Part shown: positions 1 through 9,956 of the stretch, piece after piece
Layout: every line of letters starts with the position of its first letter
Position numbering within the stretch: position 1 is the stretch's first letter
Assembly: GCF_002256775.1 (NCBI RefSeq)
Contig: NZ_NCII01000020.1
Coordinates: forward strand, 1-64,000
Source of the DNA: Novosphingobium sp. 17-62-19
GTDB lineage: Bacteria > Pseudomonadota > Alphaproteobacteria > Sphingomonadales > Sphingomonadaceae
Length of the DNA: 64,000 nt
Direction: 5' to 3'
The notes under the pieces: generated by a model
Databases searched by the model: none
Told to the model about the DNA's origin: nothing
The model's input: the letters and a program-made list of their open reading frames with translations, nothing else
Program-made: the position numbers and the translations under genes

Positions 1-533
1 CGCGCGTCAACGGGTTCGCTCAATCCGGCTTCAATGAGGTCGCGCACAGCGCCAAACCCGACCCTCAGCGACGCGCGACCTCACAGAACCCTCCAGATTT
101 CAGTTTCGCTGGAGATGTGATTCACATAGCCGACCTCTCCGGCGCAGATGCCAGTGCGGCGGCGCAACTGCGGCCTCATGCTGATCTTGAAATCTGCGTG
201 CTCGTGCCCTCGGCGGAATGTCTGTACGATATGCCGGCAGCGCTTGATAGCCTGCCTGCCGAAACGTTCTTCCTACTCAATCGCTGCGACGATACCCGGC
301 GGCTTGGACGGCACGCAGCCAGCTTTGTGCGCGAACTGCTTGGCCCCCGGTTGATCGCCACCGTCCACGCCGACGAAGCGGTGGCAGAAGCGGGTGCGAT
401 GATGCAGCCCCTTGCGCGGCATTCTCCGGCCAGCGCAGCTCTTGCCGATATTGCAGCCATTGCCGCACGGATTGCGGTGCTTGGCATCCCGGCCTTGTCC
501 ACTGAGACACCTGACAGAAGCAACGCCGCATGA
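1..533 (+). CDS. bcsQ: BcsQ-like cellulose biosynthesis ATPase, C-terminal part (truncated by window edge)
   Basis: The gene enters from the left edge. The frame whose codons start at base 3 has no stop from the first base to the TGA at 531-533, so the GTG at 117 is probably internal. The visible C-terminal part has the pattern of the BcsQ/YhjQ branch of MinD/ParA-like ATPases: a beta strand with FFLLNRCDD, an Arg-rich helix, the stretch HADEAVAEAG, and a final Ala-rich helix. The P-loop would lie upstream and cannot be checked. BcsQ proteins are cytoplasmic and help place or activate the cellulose synthase. The stop overlaps the start of the synthase gene by four bases (ATGA), which suggests translational coupling. 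The assignment rests on C-terminal similarity plus position in a bcs operon. Confidence 0.72.
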   Translation, partial: RVNGFAQSGFNEVAHSAKPDPQRRATSQNPPDFSFAGDVIHIADLSGADASAAAQLRPHADLEICVLVPSAECLYDMPAALDSLPAETFFLLNRCDDTRRLGRHAASFVRELLGPRLIATVHADEAVAEAGAMMQPLARHSPASAALADIAAIAARIAVLGIPALSTETPDRSNAA

Positions 534-3500
534 ACCGCCTTTACCAAAAGCTTGCGCCATGGTTTGCTATCGGTGCTGTGATCTTTGCGGCGATCGTCGT
601 GATCGGCGTTCCGCTCGATCTGCACCAACAGTGGTTGATGGCTGGTGGCACTGTAATCGGCACGATGATCCTTTCGCGCCGTGGTTCGCGCAGGGCTGCG
701 CTGACGCTGGGTATCCTCGCGATCCTCACGTCATCGCGCTACATGTTCTGGCGCACCACGCAGACGCTGCAGTTCAACACCCTCCCCGAATTTCTGTTCG
801 GCAGCGGGCTATATCTGGCCGAGCTTTATGCATGGGTTCTCCTGCTGCTGGGCTTCTTACAGACAAGTTGGCCGCTTGAACGCCCGCCGGTGGAGATCGA
901 GGGCGAGCCGCACCAGTGGCCGACCGTAGATGTCTATGTGCCGACCTACAACGAGAGCCTCGATATCGTCCGCAACACGGTCTACGCAGCGATGGACATG
1001 GATTATCCGGCGGACCGGTTCCGGGTTTACATCCTCGACGATGGCCGCCGCCCCGAATTCCGCGCCTTCGCCCGTGAGGCGGGCTGCGGCTACATCACCC
1101 GGGACAACAACCTGCACGCCAAGGCCGGCAATCTCAACGCCGCGATGAAGAAGACCGATGGCGAACTGATCGCAATTTTCGATTGTGATCACGTGCCCAC
1201 GCGTTCGTTCCTGCAACTCACCCTGGGCTGGTTCCAGAAGGACACCAAGCTGGCGCTGATGCAGACGCCGCACTTCTTCTATTCGCCCGATCCGGTGCAG
1301 CGCAATCTGGCACCCGTGCGCGATATGCCCGGCGAAGGCGATCTGTTCTATAACCCCGTGCAGGACGGCAACGACCTGTGGAACGCCACATTCTTCTGCG
1401 GATCGTGCGCTGTGATCCGCCGCGAAGCGCTGATGCAGACCAACGGCTTTGCGGGCGAGACGGTGACCGAGGACGCCCACACCGCGCTCAAGCTTCAGCG
1501 CATGGGCTGGAACACCGCCTATATCTCGGCGCGCCTTTCTGCGGGGCTCGCCACCGAACGCCTCGTCGTCCACATCGGCCAGCGCATCCGCTGGGCGCGC
1601 GGGATGACGCAGATCATGCGCATCGATAACCCGCTGATGGGCAAAGGCCTGAAGTGGCAGCAACGGCTTTGCTACCTCAATGCCATGCTGCACTTCCAGT
1701 TTCCGCTGCCGCGCATCGTGTTCCTTACCAGCCCGCTGGCCTATCTGATCTTCGGTCAGAACATCATTCAGGCCTCGGCCTCGCTGATCTTCGCCTATGC
1801 CCTGCCCCACCTGTTCTGCTCGCAAGTGGCGTCGGAACGGCAGCAGGTTGGCTGGCGGCGTCCGTTCTGGGGCGAGATCTACGAGACGATCCTGGCCTTC
1901 CACCTTGTCGCGCCCACGGTCATCACGTGGTTCCAGCCACGCAAGGGCAAGTTCAACGTGACCGACAAGGGCGGATTGCTGGATCGGACCTATTTCGATT
2001 GGGCCATCGTCAAGCCGCACCTGATCACGGTAGGCCTGCTGGTGAGTGGAATGCTGCTCGCGATCGGCAAGTATCTGTTCTTCCCGCAATACTTCAACGT
2101 CCAGCTTGATACGCTGGCGCTCAACCTTGCCTGGGCAAGCTTCAGCCTTATCCTCCTGCTCGCCGCCGTATCCGTAGCGCGCGAGACGCGGCAGGCACGG
2201 CAGGAAATCCGCCTTCAGGCTCGGTTGCCGGTCACCGTCCACTTCGCGTCCGGCCACGTCGCCAAAGGTGTGACGTCAGACATCTCAATGGGCGGTGCAG
2301 CATTAGACCTACCCACTGGCGCTGCTCCGCTGGATGTGCCTGTCACGCACGTCATCCTTTCCACCGGGTCGGAAAACCTTGCGATCCGCGTAGATCAGGT
2401 GCGCCGCCGCGACGGTTTTGTCTCGGTCAAGTTCCTGCCGCTGGAAAACATCGCCACGCGCCAGCTCGTACGCGCCATCATGGGCCGGGCCGACGCTTGG
2501 CAGCGCACCGCACCGCCAGAACGCGTCGCAGGGCTACGCTCGCTTCAGGACATAATCGTGATCGACGCCATGACCGTCAAACGTGCCCTACGGCTCAACT
2601 TTGCCGAGCGCCGCGCACTGAAAGCTGAAGAGGCCGCAAACGCCAAGGCTGCTGCAGCATCTGCAGGAAAGACGACCGGCTTTGCCGCAGCGTCTCTCGC
2701 CAAGGCCGCCGGTCTGGCGCTTGCGCTGGCCACAGCGGGATACGTCATGCTGCCTGGCGCTGTTCGCGCCGCTCCAGCGGTCGCCCCGGCAGCCGCTACC
2801 ACATCCGCGCCAACCACCGCCCTCAACGCCGAACGCCTCACCTTCAAGGACTTGCGCATCCGCAACGCGATCCGCCTGCAGGGCACACGCGGTGAAATAA
2901 GCATTCCGTTTGGCCTTCGTCAGGATCAGGTAGTCAGCGCGGCGTCGATCACGTTGCAGACGGCATGGTCCCCGGCCCTGCTGGGTGACAGCAGCCAGCT
3001 TGTGGTGATCGTTAACGGCGAAGTGGCGCAGATCGTGCCGCTGCGTTCGGAGAATTCGGGCGGGCAGGTGATCACCGTTCCGGTCAACCCGGCGCTGTTC
3101 CTTCCCGGCGACAATCAGCTCAACCTGCGCCTGATCGGCCACTACGCGCGCGATTGTGAAGACCCGTTCAGCAGCTTGCTTTGGGCCAATATCAGCAATA
3201 CCCGCTCATGGCTCGATCTCACCACGCAGCATCTGCCGTTGCGGCCAGACCTTTCCCGCCTGCCCGCCCCGTTCTTTGACAAGGGCATCAACTCCGCGCT
3301 CAAGGTGCCCTTCGTCTTTGCGGCCCAGCCCCGCGCCGGAGAGTTGGAATCCGCCGCCCCCATCGCATCGTGGCTCGGCAGCCTCGCCAGCTATCGCGGC
3401 TTTGCGTTCAAGCCTGCGTTCGGCGAAATCCCCATGGGCAACGCGGTGGTCTTCCTCAATCGCAACGGCGCGATGCCCGAACTCGGCCTTGCCGTCACCG

Positions 3501-4945
3501 GCCCATCGGCGGCGGTGATCGCCAACCCACGTGACAAGACCGGTACGCTGCTCGTCATCATGGGTCGCGACAACGCCGAACTACGCCTTGCCGCCAGCGC
3601 CATCGCCACCGGCAAAGGCGTGTTCGGCGGCACGCGCATGAGCTTTGACGGCGCGCGGATCCCCACATGGCCCCGCTATGGCGCGCCACGCTGGCTTAGC
3701 ACCGACCGTCCAATCCGCATCGGCGAACTGGTGGAACCTTACGCCTTGCAAGGTATGGGGCTTCCTCCCGGCCCGCTGACCGCGCGCTTTCGCGTGGCGC
3801 CCGACCTGTTTTTCTGGCCGCGCCAAGGTGGCGAGATCGACCTGCGTTACCGCTATCCGGTTGCCAACTGGCTTGATCGCGACGCCTCACGCCTCGATGT
3901 TTCGCTGAACGGCCAGTATCTCAAAACCCTGCCATTGTCGGGCAACTGGTGGACCGGCCTGTTCGGCACGAAGGGTGCCGCCAGCCACGACAGCGACCAA
4001 AGCGTCGTCCTGCCTCGCTACGCGTTGTTCGGCCAGAACGAAATCGTGTTCGATTACAACCTGATCGTGGCGAACAAGCAGAAATGCACCGGCATGTTGC
4101 CTGATAACGTGCGCGTCTCGGTCCTGCCGCAATCGGTGATCGATCTGACCGATGCTTACCACGGCATCGAAATGCCCGACCTCGCGCCATTTGCCGGCGC
4201 AGGCTACCCCTTCACCGTGCGCCCTGATCTTGCCGAAACAACGGTTATCATGTCTGGCGCGCCTTCGGCCGCATCGGTCGAGGCATTCCTTGGACTGATG
4301 GGCCGCTTTGGTGATGCCACCGGCGCGGCCGCTACCGGCGTTACCGTGACCGACCGGATCGAGCCTTCGCGCCTTGCCGATCAGGACATCCTGGTGATCG
4401 GTAATTCGTCACTGGCTGGCGCTGACCAGTTCTTTGCAAGCGCCCCTGTCCGCTATGAAGGCGGCGCGCTCAAGGTCGCACAGCGCTCCCCGTTGCAATA
4501 TGTCGGCGCGCTGTTGAGCAACCGCGAAGAGGCTGACCCGGAAGACGTCGCTGCCATCGTGCAGAGCGCCCGCGCCTTCTCTGGCATCGCCAGCTTCCGC
4601 TCGCCCTATGCCAACGACCGCACCGTCGTCGCCTTGCTGGCGGATGACGTGCGCCAGTTGCCGCTGCTGGTCAATGGCATGGCCGATCCAAAGATTAATG
4701 CTCAGATTCAGGGCGATCTCTCGGTCACGTCTGGCGATGGCATGGCCAGCTATGCGGTCGGGCCGACCTATTGGGTAGGCTCACTGCCAGTCTGGATGAA
4801 GGTGGCTTACTGGTTCAGCAAGCGCCCGCTGCTAATGGCGCTGTCCACGCTGCTGCTAGCCCTCCTGCTGACCGGCCCTGCTTATCTGTTCTTCAGCCGT
4901 CAGGCCAAGGCGCGGCTTGCGACCAATGATGAGAAGGACGCCTGA
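530..4945 (+). CDS. bcsAB: Cellulose synthase, fused catalytic BcsA and periplasmic BcsB subunits
   Basis: This 1471-residue inner-membrane protein polymerises UDP-glucose into beta-1,4-glucan and pushes the chain into the periplasm. Residues 1-700 are BcsA: N-terminal membrane segments, a GT2 domain with DDG at 170-172, DCD at 218-220, TED at 313-315 and the QRIRW motif at 351-355. After more membrane helices comes a PilZ domain, with Arg-rich RxxxR around 554-565 and DxSxxG at 584-589, so cyclic di-GMP control is expected. A hydrophobic segment near 715-740 starts the BcsB half (carbohydrate-binding and flavodoxin-like domains), which ends with a membrane anchor (MALSTLLLALLLTGPAYLFF) before the C-terminus. 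Separate genes are the common arrangement; a fused AcsAB is known from Komagataeibacter. The start ATG overlaps the preceding stop. Confidence 0.95.
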   Translation: MNRLYQKLAPWFAIGAVIFAAIVVIGVPLDLHQQWLMAGGTVIGTMILSRRGSRRAALTLGILAILTSSRYMFWRTTQTLQFNTLPEFLFGSGLYLAELYAWVLLLLGFLQTSWPLERPPVEIEGEPHQWPTVDVYVPTYNESLDIVRNTVYAAMDMDYPADRFRVYILDDGRRPEFRAFAREAGCGYITRDNNLHAKAGNLNAAMKKTDGELIAIFDCDHVPTRSFLQLTLGWFQKDTKLALMQTPHFFYSPDPVQRNLAPVRDMPGEGDLFYNPVQDGNDLWNATFFCGSCAVIRREALMQTNGFAGETVTEDAHTALKLQRMGWNTAYISARLSAGLATERLVVHIGQRIRWARGMTQIMRIDNPLMGKGLKWQQRLCYLNAMLHFQFPLPRIVFLTSPLAYLIFGQNIIQASASLIFAYALPHLFCSQVASERQQVGWRRPFWGEIYETILAFHLVAPTVITWFQPRKGKFNVTDKGGLLDRTYFDWAIVKPHLITVGLLVSGMLLAIGKYLFFPQYFNVQLDTLALNLAWASFSLILLLAAVSVARETRQARQEIRLQARLPVTVHFASGHVAKGVTSDISMGGAALDLPTGAAPLDVPVTHVILSTGSENLAIRVDQVRRRDGFVSVKFLPLENIATRQLVRAIMGRADAWQRTAPPERVAGLRSLQDIIVIDAMTVKRALRLNFAERRALKAEEAANAKAAAASAGKTTGFAAASLAKAAGLALALATAGYVMLPGAVRAAPAVAPAAATTSAPTTALNAERLTFKDLRIRNAIRLQGTRGEISIPFGLRQDQVVSAASITLQTAWSPALLGDSSQLVVIVNGEVAQIVPLRSENSGGQVITVPVNPALFLPGDNQLNLRLIGHYARDCEDPFSSLLWANISNTRSWLDLTTQHLPLRPDLSRLPAPFFDKGINSALKVPFVFAAQPRAGELESAAPIASWLGSLASYRGFAFKPAFGEIPMGNAVVFLNRNGAMPELGLAVTGPSAAVIANPRDKTGTLLVIMGRDNAELRLAASAIATGKGVFGGTRMSFDGARIPTWPRYGAPRWLSTDRPIRIGELVEPYALQGMGLPPGPLTARFRVAPDLFFWPRQGGEIDLRYRYPVANWLDRDASRLDVSLNGQYLKTLPLSGNWWTGLFGTKGAASHDSDQSVVLPRYALFGQNEIVFDYNLIVANKQKCTGMLPDNVRVSVLPQSVIDLTDAYHGIEMPDLAPFAGAGYPFTVRPDLAETTVIMSGAPSAASVEAFLGLMGRFGDATGAAATGVTVTDRIEPSRLADQDILVIGNSSLAGADQFFASAPVRYEGGALKVAQRSPLQYVGALLSNREEADPEDVAAIVQSARAFSGIASFRSPYANDRTVVALLADDVRQLPLLVNGMADPKINAQIQGDLSVTSGDGMASYAVGPTYWVGSLPVWMKVAYWFSKRPLLMALSTLLLALLLTGPAYLFFSRQAKARLATNDEKDA

Positions 4946-4946
4946 T

Positions 4947-7900
4947 ATGCGCCTGATGCAAAGCTCGGTCCGGCTCGGACTCATCGCCGCGCTGTTGGCC
5001 GGAGTGGCAATTCCGTCGGTCGCGCTGGCAGAAACCCCGGCGGTCAAGGCGCTGCTGGATCAGGCAACCTACTGGCGCAGCAAGGGGCGCAACGATCTTG
5101 CCGATCAGGCGCTGCGGCGCGCCCGTGCAATTGATCCGACAGCCAAGGAAGCGGCACCCGCGCGGCCCAAGCCGGCGCCCGCTCCCGCACCAGCCCGCGC
5201 GCCCGCATCGGCACCGAAGGCGGCTGCGCCTGTCACAAAGGCCCCACCTGCCCCGCGCAAGGCCCCTGCACGTCCAGCCACCGCAACTGCCGGAACCGCC
5301 CGTGTCGCCGGATTTTCCGCGCTCGATTCCGGCGATCTTGTCACTGCTGCCACGCGCTTCGAACGCGCGCTTGCCGCCAATCGTAACGATGGCGATGCGC
5401 TTGGCGGCCTTGGCATCGTGCGTCTGCGGCAAAGCCGCTTTGCCGATTCACGCGATCTGCTCGAACGCGCCTCACGCCTTCCAGGTGCAAGCCGTTGGGC
5501 CGACGCTTTATCCTCTGCCCGCTTCTTTGGTGGGATTGAGGACGCACGCGAAGCGCTCGGCAAAGGCTACCTCGACAAGGCGCAAGCCATTGCCGAAGAT
5601 ACCGTGCGCCTCGGCTATGCCGATCCGCAGCCCGCGCTCGAATTGCTGGCGCAGATCTATGAAAAGCAGGGCCGCTTTGCTGATTCCGCCGACCTGTACC
5701 GTCAGGCAAGCGCTGGTGGTGGGGCTGACGAAGCCCGCCTTGCCAGCCGCGCTGCGCGTGGTCGTGCGCTAGCCGCCATGGCGCGTGGCGACGACTATGC
5801 CGCAGAACAGGAATTTCAGGGCGGATTGCTGATCGATCGCAACGATCCGTGGATCCGCTATGAATTCGCCCGCTTCATGATCGGTCGCGGACGCCGCGCC
5901 GAAGCGGAATCGCTGGTGGCCTCGCTTTCGCAATCGACCGATCCCGACGCGCTCTATGCCGCCGCGCTGATCAACAAGGATCTCGGCAACCTGCTCGCCG
6001 CCTCTGCCCTAGTAGAACGCGTGCCCGAAAGCCGCCGCAGCCCCGCGATGCGCAACTTTGCCCTCTCGATCAAGATCGAGGCGGCGATCTCCCGCGCCAA
6101 GGCTCTTGCCGAAACCGGGCAGAAAGCCGGGGCTGTATCGGCCCTGCGCCAAATCGCCAGCCAGCCCTCGCTACCAGCCGCTCGCCGCGCCGAAGTGGCG
6201 AGTGCGCTCTATGAACTGGGCAACGAAGCAACCGCCGCAAGTCTCGCCCAATCCGCTCTTGATGGGGACATTACGGATCTGGGCGGATACGACGCATTGG
6301 TGCGCGTTCTGGCAGCTACCGGGCGCGATGACCTTGCCCGCGCTGCACTGCAAAAGGCATCCGCGCTCGGTGGCTCCTCGCCCGATGCCCAGCGTGAAGT
6401 CGGGCGCATGTCGGCGGGCCTTGCCATTGCGCAGGCAGACCGGATGCGTCTTGCCGGCCAGTTCGCCCCTGCATTCGATCTCCTCCAAGGCGCTTGGAAC
6501 GCTGCGCCTGAAAATGCCGAAGTGCTATCTGCCCTCGCCCGCCTTTACCAAAGTGGCGGAATGCCCGCCCGTGCCGCGCAATCCTATCAACTCGTGCTGG
6601 TCCGCGAAGCGCGCAACCGCGAAGCCCTGCTCGGCCTTGCCCAATCGGCACAGGCAGCCGGTGACCGCGATCTGTCAAAGCAGGCTGCCGACCGCGCCTT
6701 GACCGCCTATCCAAACGATTATCAGGTCCTCCTCACGCTAGCCCGTGTGGCGCAGGATCGGGGCGACAAGGGCACTGCGCTGCGCCTGCTGAAGGAAGCG
6801 CGGGAACTCTACGCCCGCCAGAATGGTGGCACGACAGACATTGCGCCCGGCGCCAATCCCTTTGCCGCCATGCCCGGAACGGCTGACAGCAACCCCTTCC
6901 GCGCACAAGTCTATGCCGCCCCCGCTCCCGCAGCGGTCAATCCCTTCGCACTGGGGAATGGCACTCGCCTGCCTTCGGCCCCGGCCAGCGGCGGTTTCAC
7001 CAGCCCTGCCTACACCCCGCAAGCCTATGCATCAGCCATGCCTGCTGCCCCGGTCCCATCCGTTGCCATGCAAGCGCCCTCTGGCTGGGGTGGCGTTCCC
7101 GCAGGCTCGTTCGGAATGCCCGCGCCCACGGCACCAGCGCCGGAAATGGCCTACGGCTCTGCCATCCCGACCGGCCCGGTCGATCCCGTCCTTGCCTCCA
7201 TCGCATCTGACATAGAAACGCTGAGCGAGGATTCCCGCCCCAGAGCCGATCTCCAGACCGGCTACCGCAGCCGCAAGGGCGAGACCGGCCTCAGCGCACT
7301 GAGCGAACTCAAAGGCACCGCCGAATTTTCGACAGGCCTTGCCGGCGGTCGCGTTCGCGCCCGTGCCGAAGCGGTTGTGATCGATTCCGGCCGCCCCACC
7401 GGCTCTGGCCTCTCGCGCTTCGGCCAGAACGCCACGATCGAAGCTCAGGCCATCGTCGATGAAGAACGCGCTGTGCTGGAGCCAGCACAGACGCAGCAGG
7501 CCTCAGGCGTGGCTTTCACACTCGGCTACGCCGATAGCACCGTACAGGTCGAAGGCGGCACCACGCCGCTTGGCATGGGCGAAACCAAGGCCACGTTCCG
7601 CGCCGCCATCACCCCGGAACTTTCTCCCGGCGTTCAGGCCAAAGCGTGGGTCGAACGCAAGCCAGTCACCGATTCCATCGTCTCCTACGCCGGAACGCGC
7701 GATCCGGTGACGGGCGAACGCTGGGGGCAAGTCATGCGCACCGGCGGCGGCGGCGGCTTTTCCTATGATCGCAACGGCAGCGGCGTTTATGGCGAAGCGG
7801 CCTACAACCAATATCGCGGCACCAGTGTGCGCAACAATCGCGGGATTGAGGCCAACGTTGGCGGCTATCTGCGCCTAATCAAAGGCGAACGCTCGCAACT

Positions 7901-8345
7901 GACGGGCGGGATCAACGCCAATTATCAGACCTACGACAACAACCAGAACTACTTCACATACGGCCACGGCGGCTATTTCAGCCCGCAAAGCTTCCTCTCC
8001 ATCGGCTTCCCGATCAACTACACGCTGGAAAGCGAAACGCTGGATATCAAGGCCAACCTGACGCCCGGCTTCCAGAGCTTCAGCCAGGACGAAAGCGCGC
8101 TTTACCCAACCGATCCGGCGCTGCAGGCCAATCTTGATGCGCTGAAGGATCTCAACACTGATGTAAGGGCGCGGTACGACAGCCTGAGCCGCACCGGATT
8201 TGCCATCTCGGCAGGTGGTGAGGTTTATTACAAGGTTTCGCCCAATACGCAGGTAGGTGGCAACGTTTCGTTCACAAGCTTCGGACAATACGAGGAATTC
8301 CGCTCGCTGATAGGAATTCGGCAAGCCATTGGAGGAACCCGGTGA
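4947..8345 (+). CDS. bcsC: Cellulose synthase outer-membrane export protein BcsC
   Basis: BcsC guides the glucan chain across the periplasm and outer membrane. I chose ATG 4947 over an upstream TTG (4917) because an AGAAGGA ribosome-binding site lies at good distance and a clean Sec signal peptide follows (cleavage after SVALA, residue 28). The 1132-residue protein then has an Ala/Pro-rich linker (about 65-125) and many TPR helix pairs to about residue 640, for example the ARLYQSGGMPARAAQSYQLV type. A second Ala/Pro/Gly-rich low-complexity stretch (about 650-750) leads to the C-terminal BcsC beta-barrel domain (about 755-1132), rich in alternating Tyr/Gly strands. The length is typical of the family. 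The stop overlaps the bcsD GTG start. Confidence 0.95.
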   Translation: MRLMQSSVRLGLIAALLAGVAIPSVALAETPAVKALLDQATYWRSKGRNDLADQALRRARAIDPTAKEAAPARPKPAPAPAPARAPASAPKAAAPVTKAPPAPRKAPARPATATAGTARVAGFSALDSGDLVTAATRFERALAANRNDGDALGGLGIVRLRQSRFADSRDLLERASRLPGASRWADALSSARFFGGIEDAREALGKGYLDKAQAIAEDTVRLGYADPQPALELLAQIYEKQGRFADSADLYRQASAGGGADEARLASRAARGRALAAMARGDDYAAEQEFQGGLLIDRNDPWIRYEFARFMIGRGRRAEAESLVASLSQSTDPDALYAAALINKDLGNLLAASALVERVPESRRSPAMRNFALSIKIEAAISRAKALAETGQKAGAVSALRQIASQPSLPAARRAEVASALYELGNEATAASLAQSALDGDITDLGGYDALVRVLAATGRDDLARAALQKASALGGSSPDAQREVGRMSAGLAIAQADRMRLAGQFAPAFDLLQGAWNAAPENAEVLSALARLYQSGGMPARAAQSYQLVLVREARNREALLGLAQSAQAAGDRDLSKQAADRALTAYPNDYQVLLTLARVAQDRGDKGTALRLLKEARELYARQNGGTTDIAPGANPFAAMPGTADSNPFRAQVYAAPAPAAVNPFALGNGTRLPSAPASGGFTSPAYTPQAYASAMPAAPVPSVAMQAPSGWGGVPAGSFGMPAPTAPAPEMAYGSAIPTGPVDPVLASIASDIETLSEDSRPRADLQTGYRSRKGETGLSALSELKGTAEFSTGLAGGRVRARAEAVVIDSGRPTGSGLSRFGQNATIEAQAIVDEERAVLEPAQTQQASGVAFTLGYADSTVQVEGGTTPLGMGETKATFRAAITPELSPGVQAKAWVERKPVTDSIVSYAGTRDPVTGERWGQVMRTGGGGGFSYDRNGSGVYGEAAYNQYRGTSVRNNRGIEANVGGYLRLIKGERSQLTGGINANYQTYDNNQNYFTYGHGGYFSPQSFLSIGFPINYTLESETLDIKANLTPGFQSFSQDESALYPTDPALQANLDALKDLNTDVRARYDSLSRTGFAISAGGEVYYKVSPNTQVGGNVSFTSFGQYEEFRSLIGIRQAIGGTR

Positions 8346-8791
8346 TCCAGATGCCCCTGCGCGAAGCCTTTGGCAGCACCCGCTCGCCCGGCGTTCCGCT
8401 GATCCTATCCGAAGTGGTTGCAGAACTGTCAGACGCAGCTTCGGCGCAGCAGATTGCAGGCTTCGGCTTTGCGCTGGGGCAGCGTCTGGCGGCACGTTTG
8501 CGGGTAGATCAGGTCACGGACCTAAACGACCTTGAGATGCACCTAAACCGCCTCTGGAGCGATCTGGGCCTTGGTGAATGCCGCCTGCGCGCCGAAGAAA
8601 TGGCGCTGGTCGTTGAACATGATCCGGGCCTCATGCGCCCGGACGTGCTTTCTCCATCGGCTCGTCCCCTTCTTCTGGAAATGCTGCGCGGTGCCTGCGA
8701 TGCCTGCTTCCGCGCCCTCGGCAGCGCGCCGGGCGTTCAGACTTCTGCGGCGTGGCATGAACGGACCATCGAACTGCGTCATGGCCTTTGA
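8342..8791 (+). CDS. bcsD: Cellulose synthase accessory subunit BcsD
   Basis: This 149-residue soluble protein starts with a GTG that overlaps the bcsC stop (GTGA). It has no signal peptide. Length, helical composition and the position between bcsC and the endoglucanase gene match the BcsD/AcsD family. In Komagataeibacter this protein forms a periplasmic octameric ring that passes glucan chains and helps order them into crystalline fibrils. The family is poorly conserved in sequence, so the call leans on operon order and size (AcsD is about 156 residues). Its 3' end overlaps the next gene by 11 bases. Confidence 0.8.
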   Translation: MIQMPLREAFGSTRSPGVPLILSEVVAELSDAASAQQIAGFGFALGQRLAARLRVDQVTDLNDLEMHLNRLWSDLGLGECRLRAEEMALVVEHDPGLMRPDVLSPSARPLLLEMLRGACDACFRALGSAPGVQTSAAWHERTIELRHGL

Positions 8792-9803
8792 TTCCCTGCG
8801 CTTTGATCGGCGCGAATTCGTTCTTGGCGGCATGGCCGTGCTGACCGCTGCCTGTGCCAAGGTTCCCAATGGCAACGCCAAACCGCGCAAAGGCTTCTGG
8901 GCCGAATTCCGCGACCGCTTCATAACGCCGGTCGGGCGCGTGATCGACAATGGCAATGGCAACATCAGCCACAGCGAAGGCCAAGGCTATGGCATGTTGC
9001 TGGCCTGCCTGAACAATGACCGCGAAACCTTTGATTCGCTTGCCAGATGGACATTTGAGACATTGGCACGTGACGACATGGCACTCCACGCATGGAAGTA
9101 TGATCCGCGCGAAACCGTCGCCGTGGCCGACCGCAACAATGCAACCGATGGTGACATCCTGATTGCATGGGCGCTCGCCCGCGCAGCCAAGCAGTGGAAT
9201 AACTCCGCCTATGCCCGGCGCTCAGCGGAAATCCGCAGCGCGATCCGCACGCGTCTGGTGGTGGAGCGGGCGGGCCATCTGGTGCTGCTACCGGGTCTGG
9301 AGGGCTTTGCCGATGCGCGCCGCACGGTTATCAACCCGTCCTATTACATCTGGTCCGCGCTTGATGCGTTCGCCGCGTTGGATGGGGATGCCGTCTGGGC
9401 GCCGGTGATTGATGATGGCGTAAAGCTGCTAACAGCAGCGCGATTTGGCCCGCTGGCACTACCGGTGGATTGGTTCGAACTGGCAGCAGATGGCAAGCTC
9501 TCCCCCGCCACTGACAAGCCCGCACGCTTCGGCTTCGACGCGATCCGCGTTCCGCTTTACGCCAGCGCAGGCCGCCGCATGGCGGTGGCCGAAACGGTCG
9601 TGACTTGGTGGCGCGGTCTCTTGGCAAGCGGGGCGCAGGTGCCAGCATGGATCGATGTGCAATCGGGCGAGAACGCTCCCTACGCACTTTCGGCAGGTGG
9701 AATGGCCGTGCTCGCACGCACGCTGGGAACCACACAGCCCGATGCGCTGGCGCAGGACTACTATTCGGCCATCCTGCAACTGCTCAGCCGCAGCCTTGAC
9801 TGA
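8781..9803 (+). CDS. bcsZ: GH8 endo-beta-1,4-glucanase BcsZ (cellulase)
   Basis: A periplasmic glycoside hydrolase family 8 endoglucanase that trims or edits nascent cellulose. I chose ATG 8781, inside the end of bcsD, because the product then begins with an export signal: twin-arginine pattern DRREFVLGG at residues 9-17, then a hydrophobic run ending TAACAK. This could be a Tat signal or a weak lipobox. The mature part has the GH8 general-acid motif SEGQGYGM (Glu66) and the second signature ATDGDILIAWAL (Asp123/Asp125). The 340-residue length fits the family (E. coli BcsZ is about 368). It closes the bcs operon; no strong terminator hairpin is evident after it. Confidence 0.93.
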   Translation: MAFDSLRFDRREFVLGGMAVLTAACAKVPNGNAKPRKGFWAEFRDRFITPVGRVIDNGNGNISHSEGQGYGMLLACLNNDRETFDSLARWTFETLARDDMALHAWKYDPRETVAVADRNNATDGDILIAWALARAAKQWNNSAYARRSAEIRSAIRTRLVVERAGHLVLLPGLEGFADARRTVINPSYYIWSALDAFAALDGDAVWAPVIDDGVKLLTAARFGPLALPVDWFELAADGKLSPATDKPARFGFDAIRVPLYASAGRRMAVAETVVTWWRGLLASGAQVPAWIDVQSGENAPYALSAGGMAVLARTLGTTQPDALAQDYYSAILQLLSRSLD

Positions 9804-9956
9804 GGCAACTGGAAAGCTCTCGTATCCGCCTGCCGCCGAATTACATGACAAGGCGCTTTGGCTTCCGTCATCTGGCGGTCGCTTGAATGCCCAACAAAGG
9901 AGTCGAGCGGACGGCTTTGCCCACCTAAGGTTCAGGTGAAGCAGAGGAGATTTTCA

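Noticed and set aside
857..2257. Long open frame on the minus strand opposite bcsA
   Set aside because: The plus strand encodes an unmistakable cellulose synthase; the antisense frame has low-complexity Arg/His/Gln-rich composition and no recognisable domain.
8514..8552. Stretch in bcsD with GATGCACCTAAA resembling the short repeat
   Set aside because: Only part of one unit matches and it encodes ordinary BcsD residues; chance is sufficient.
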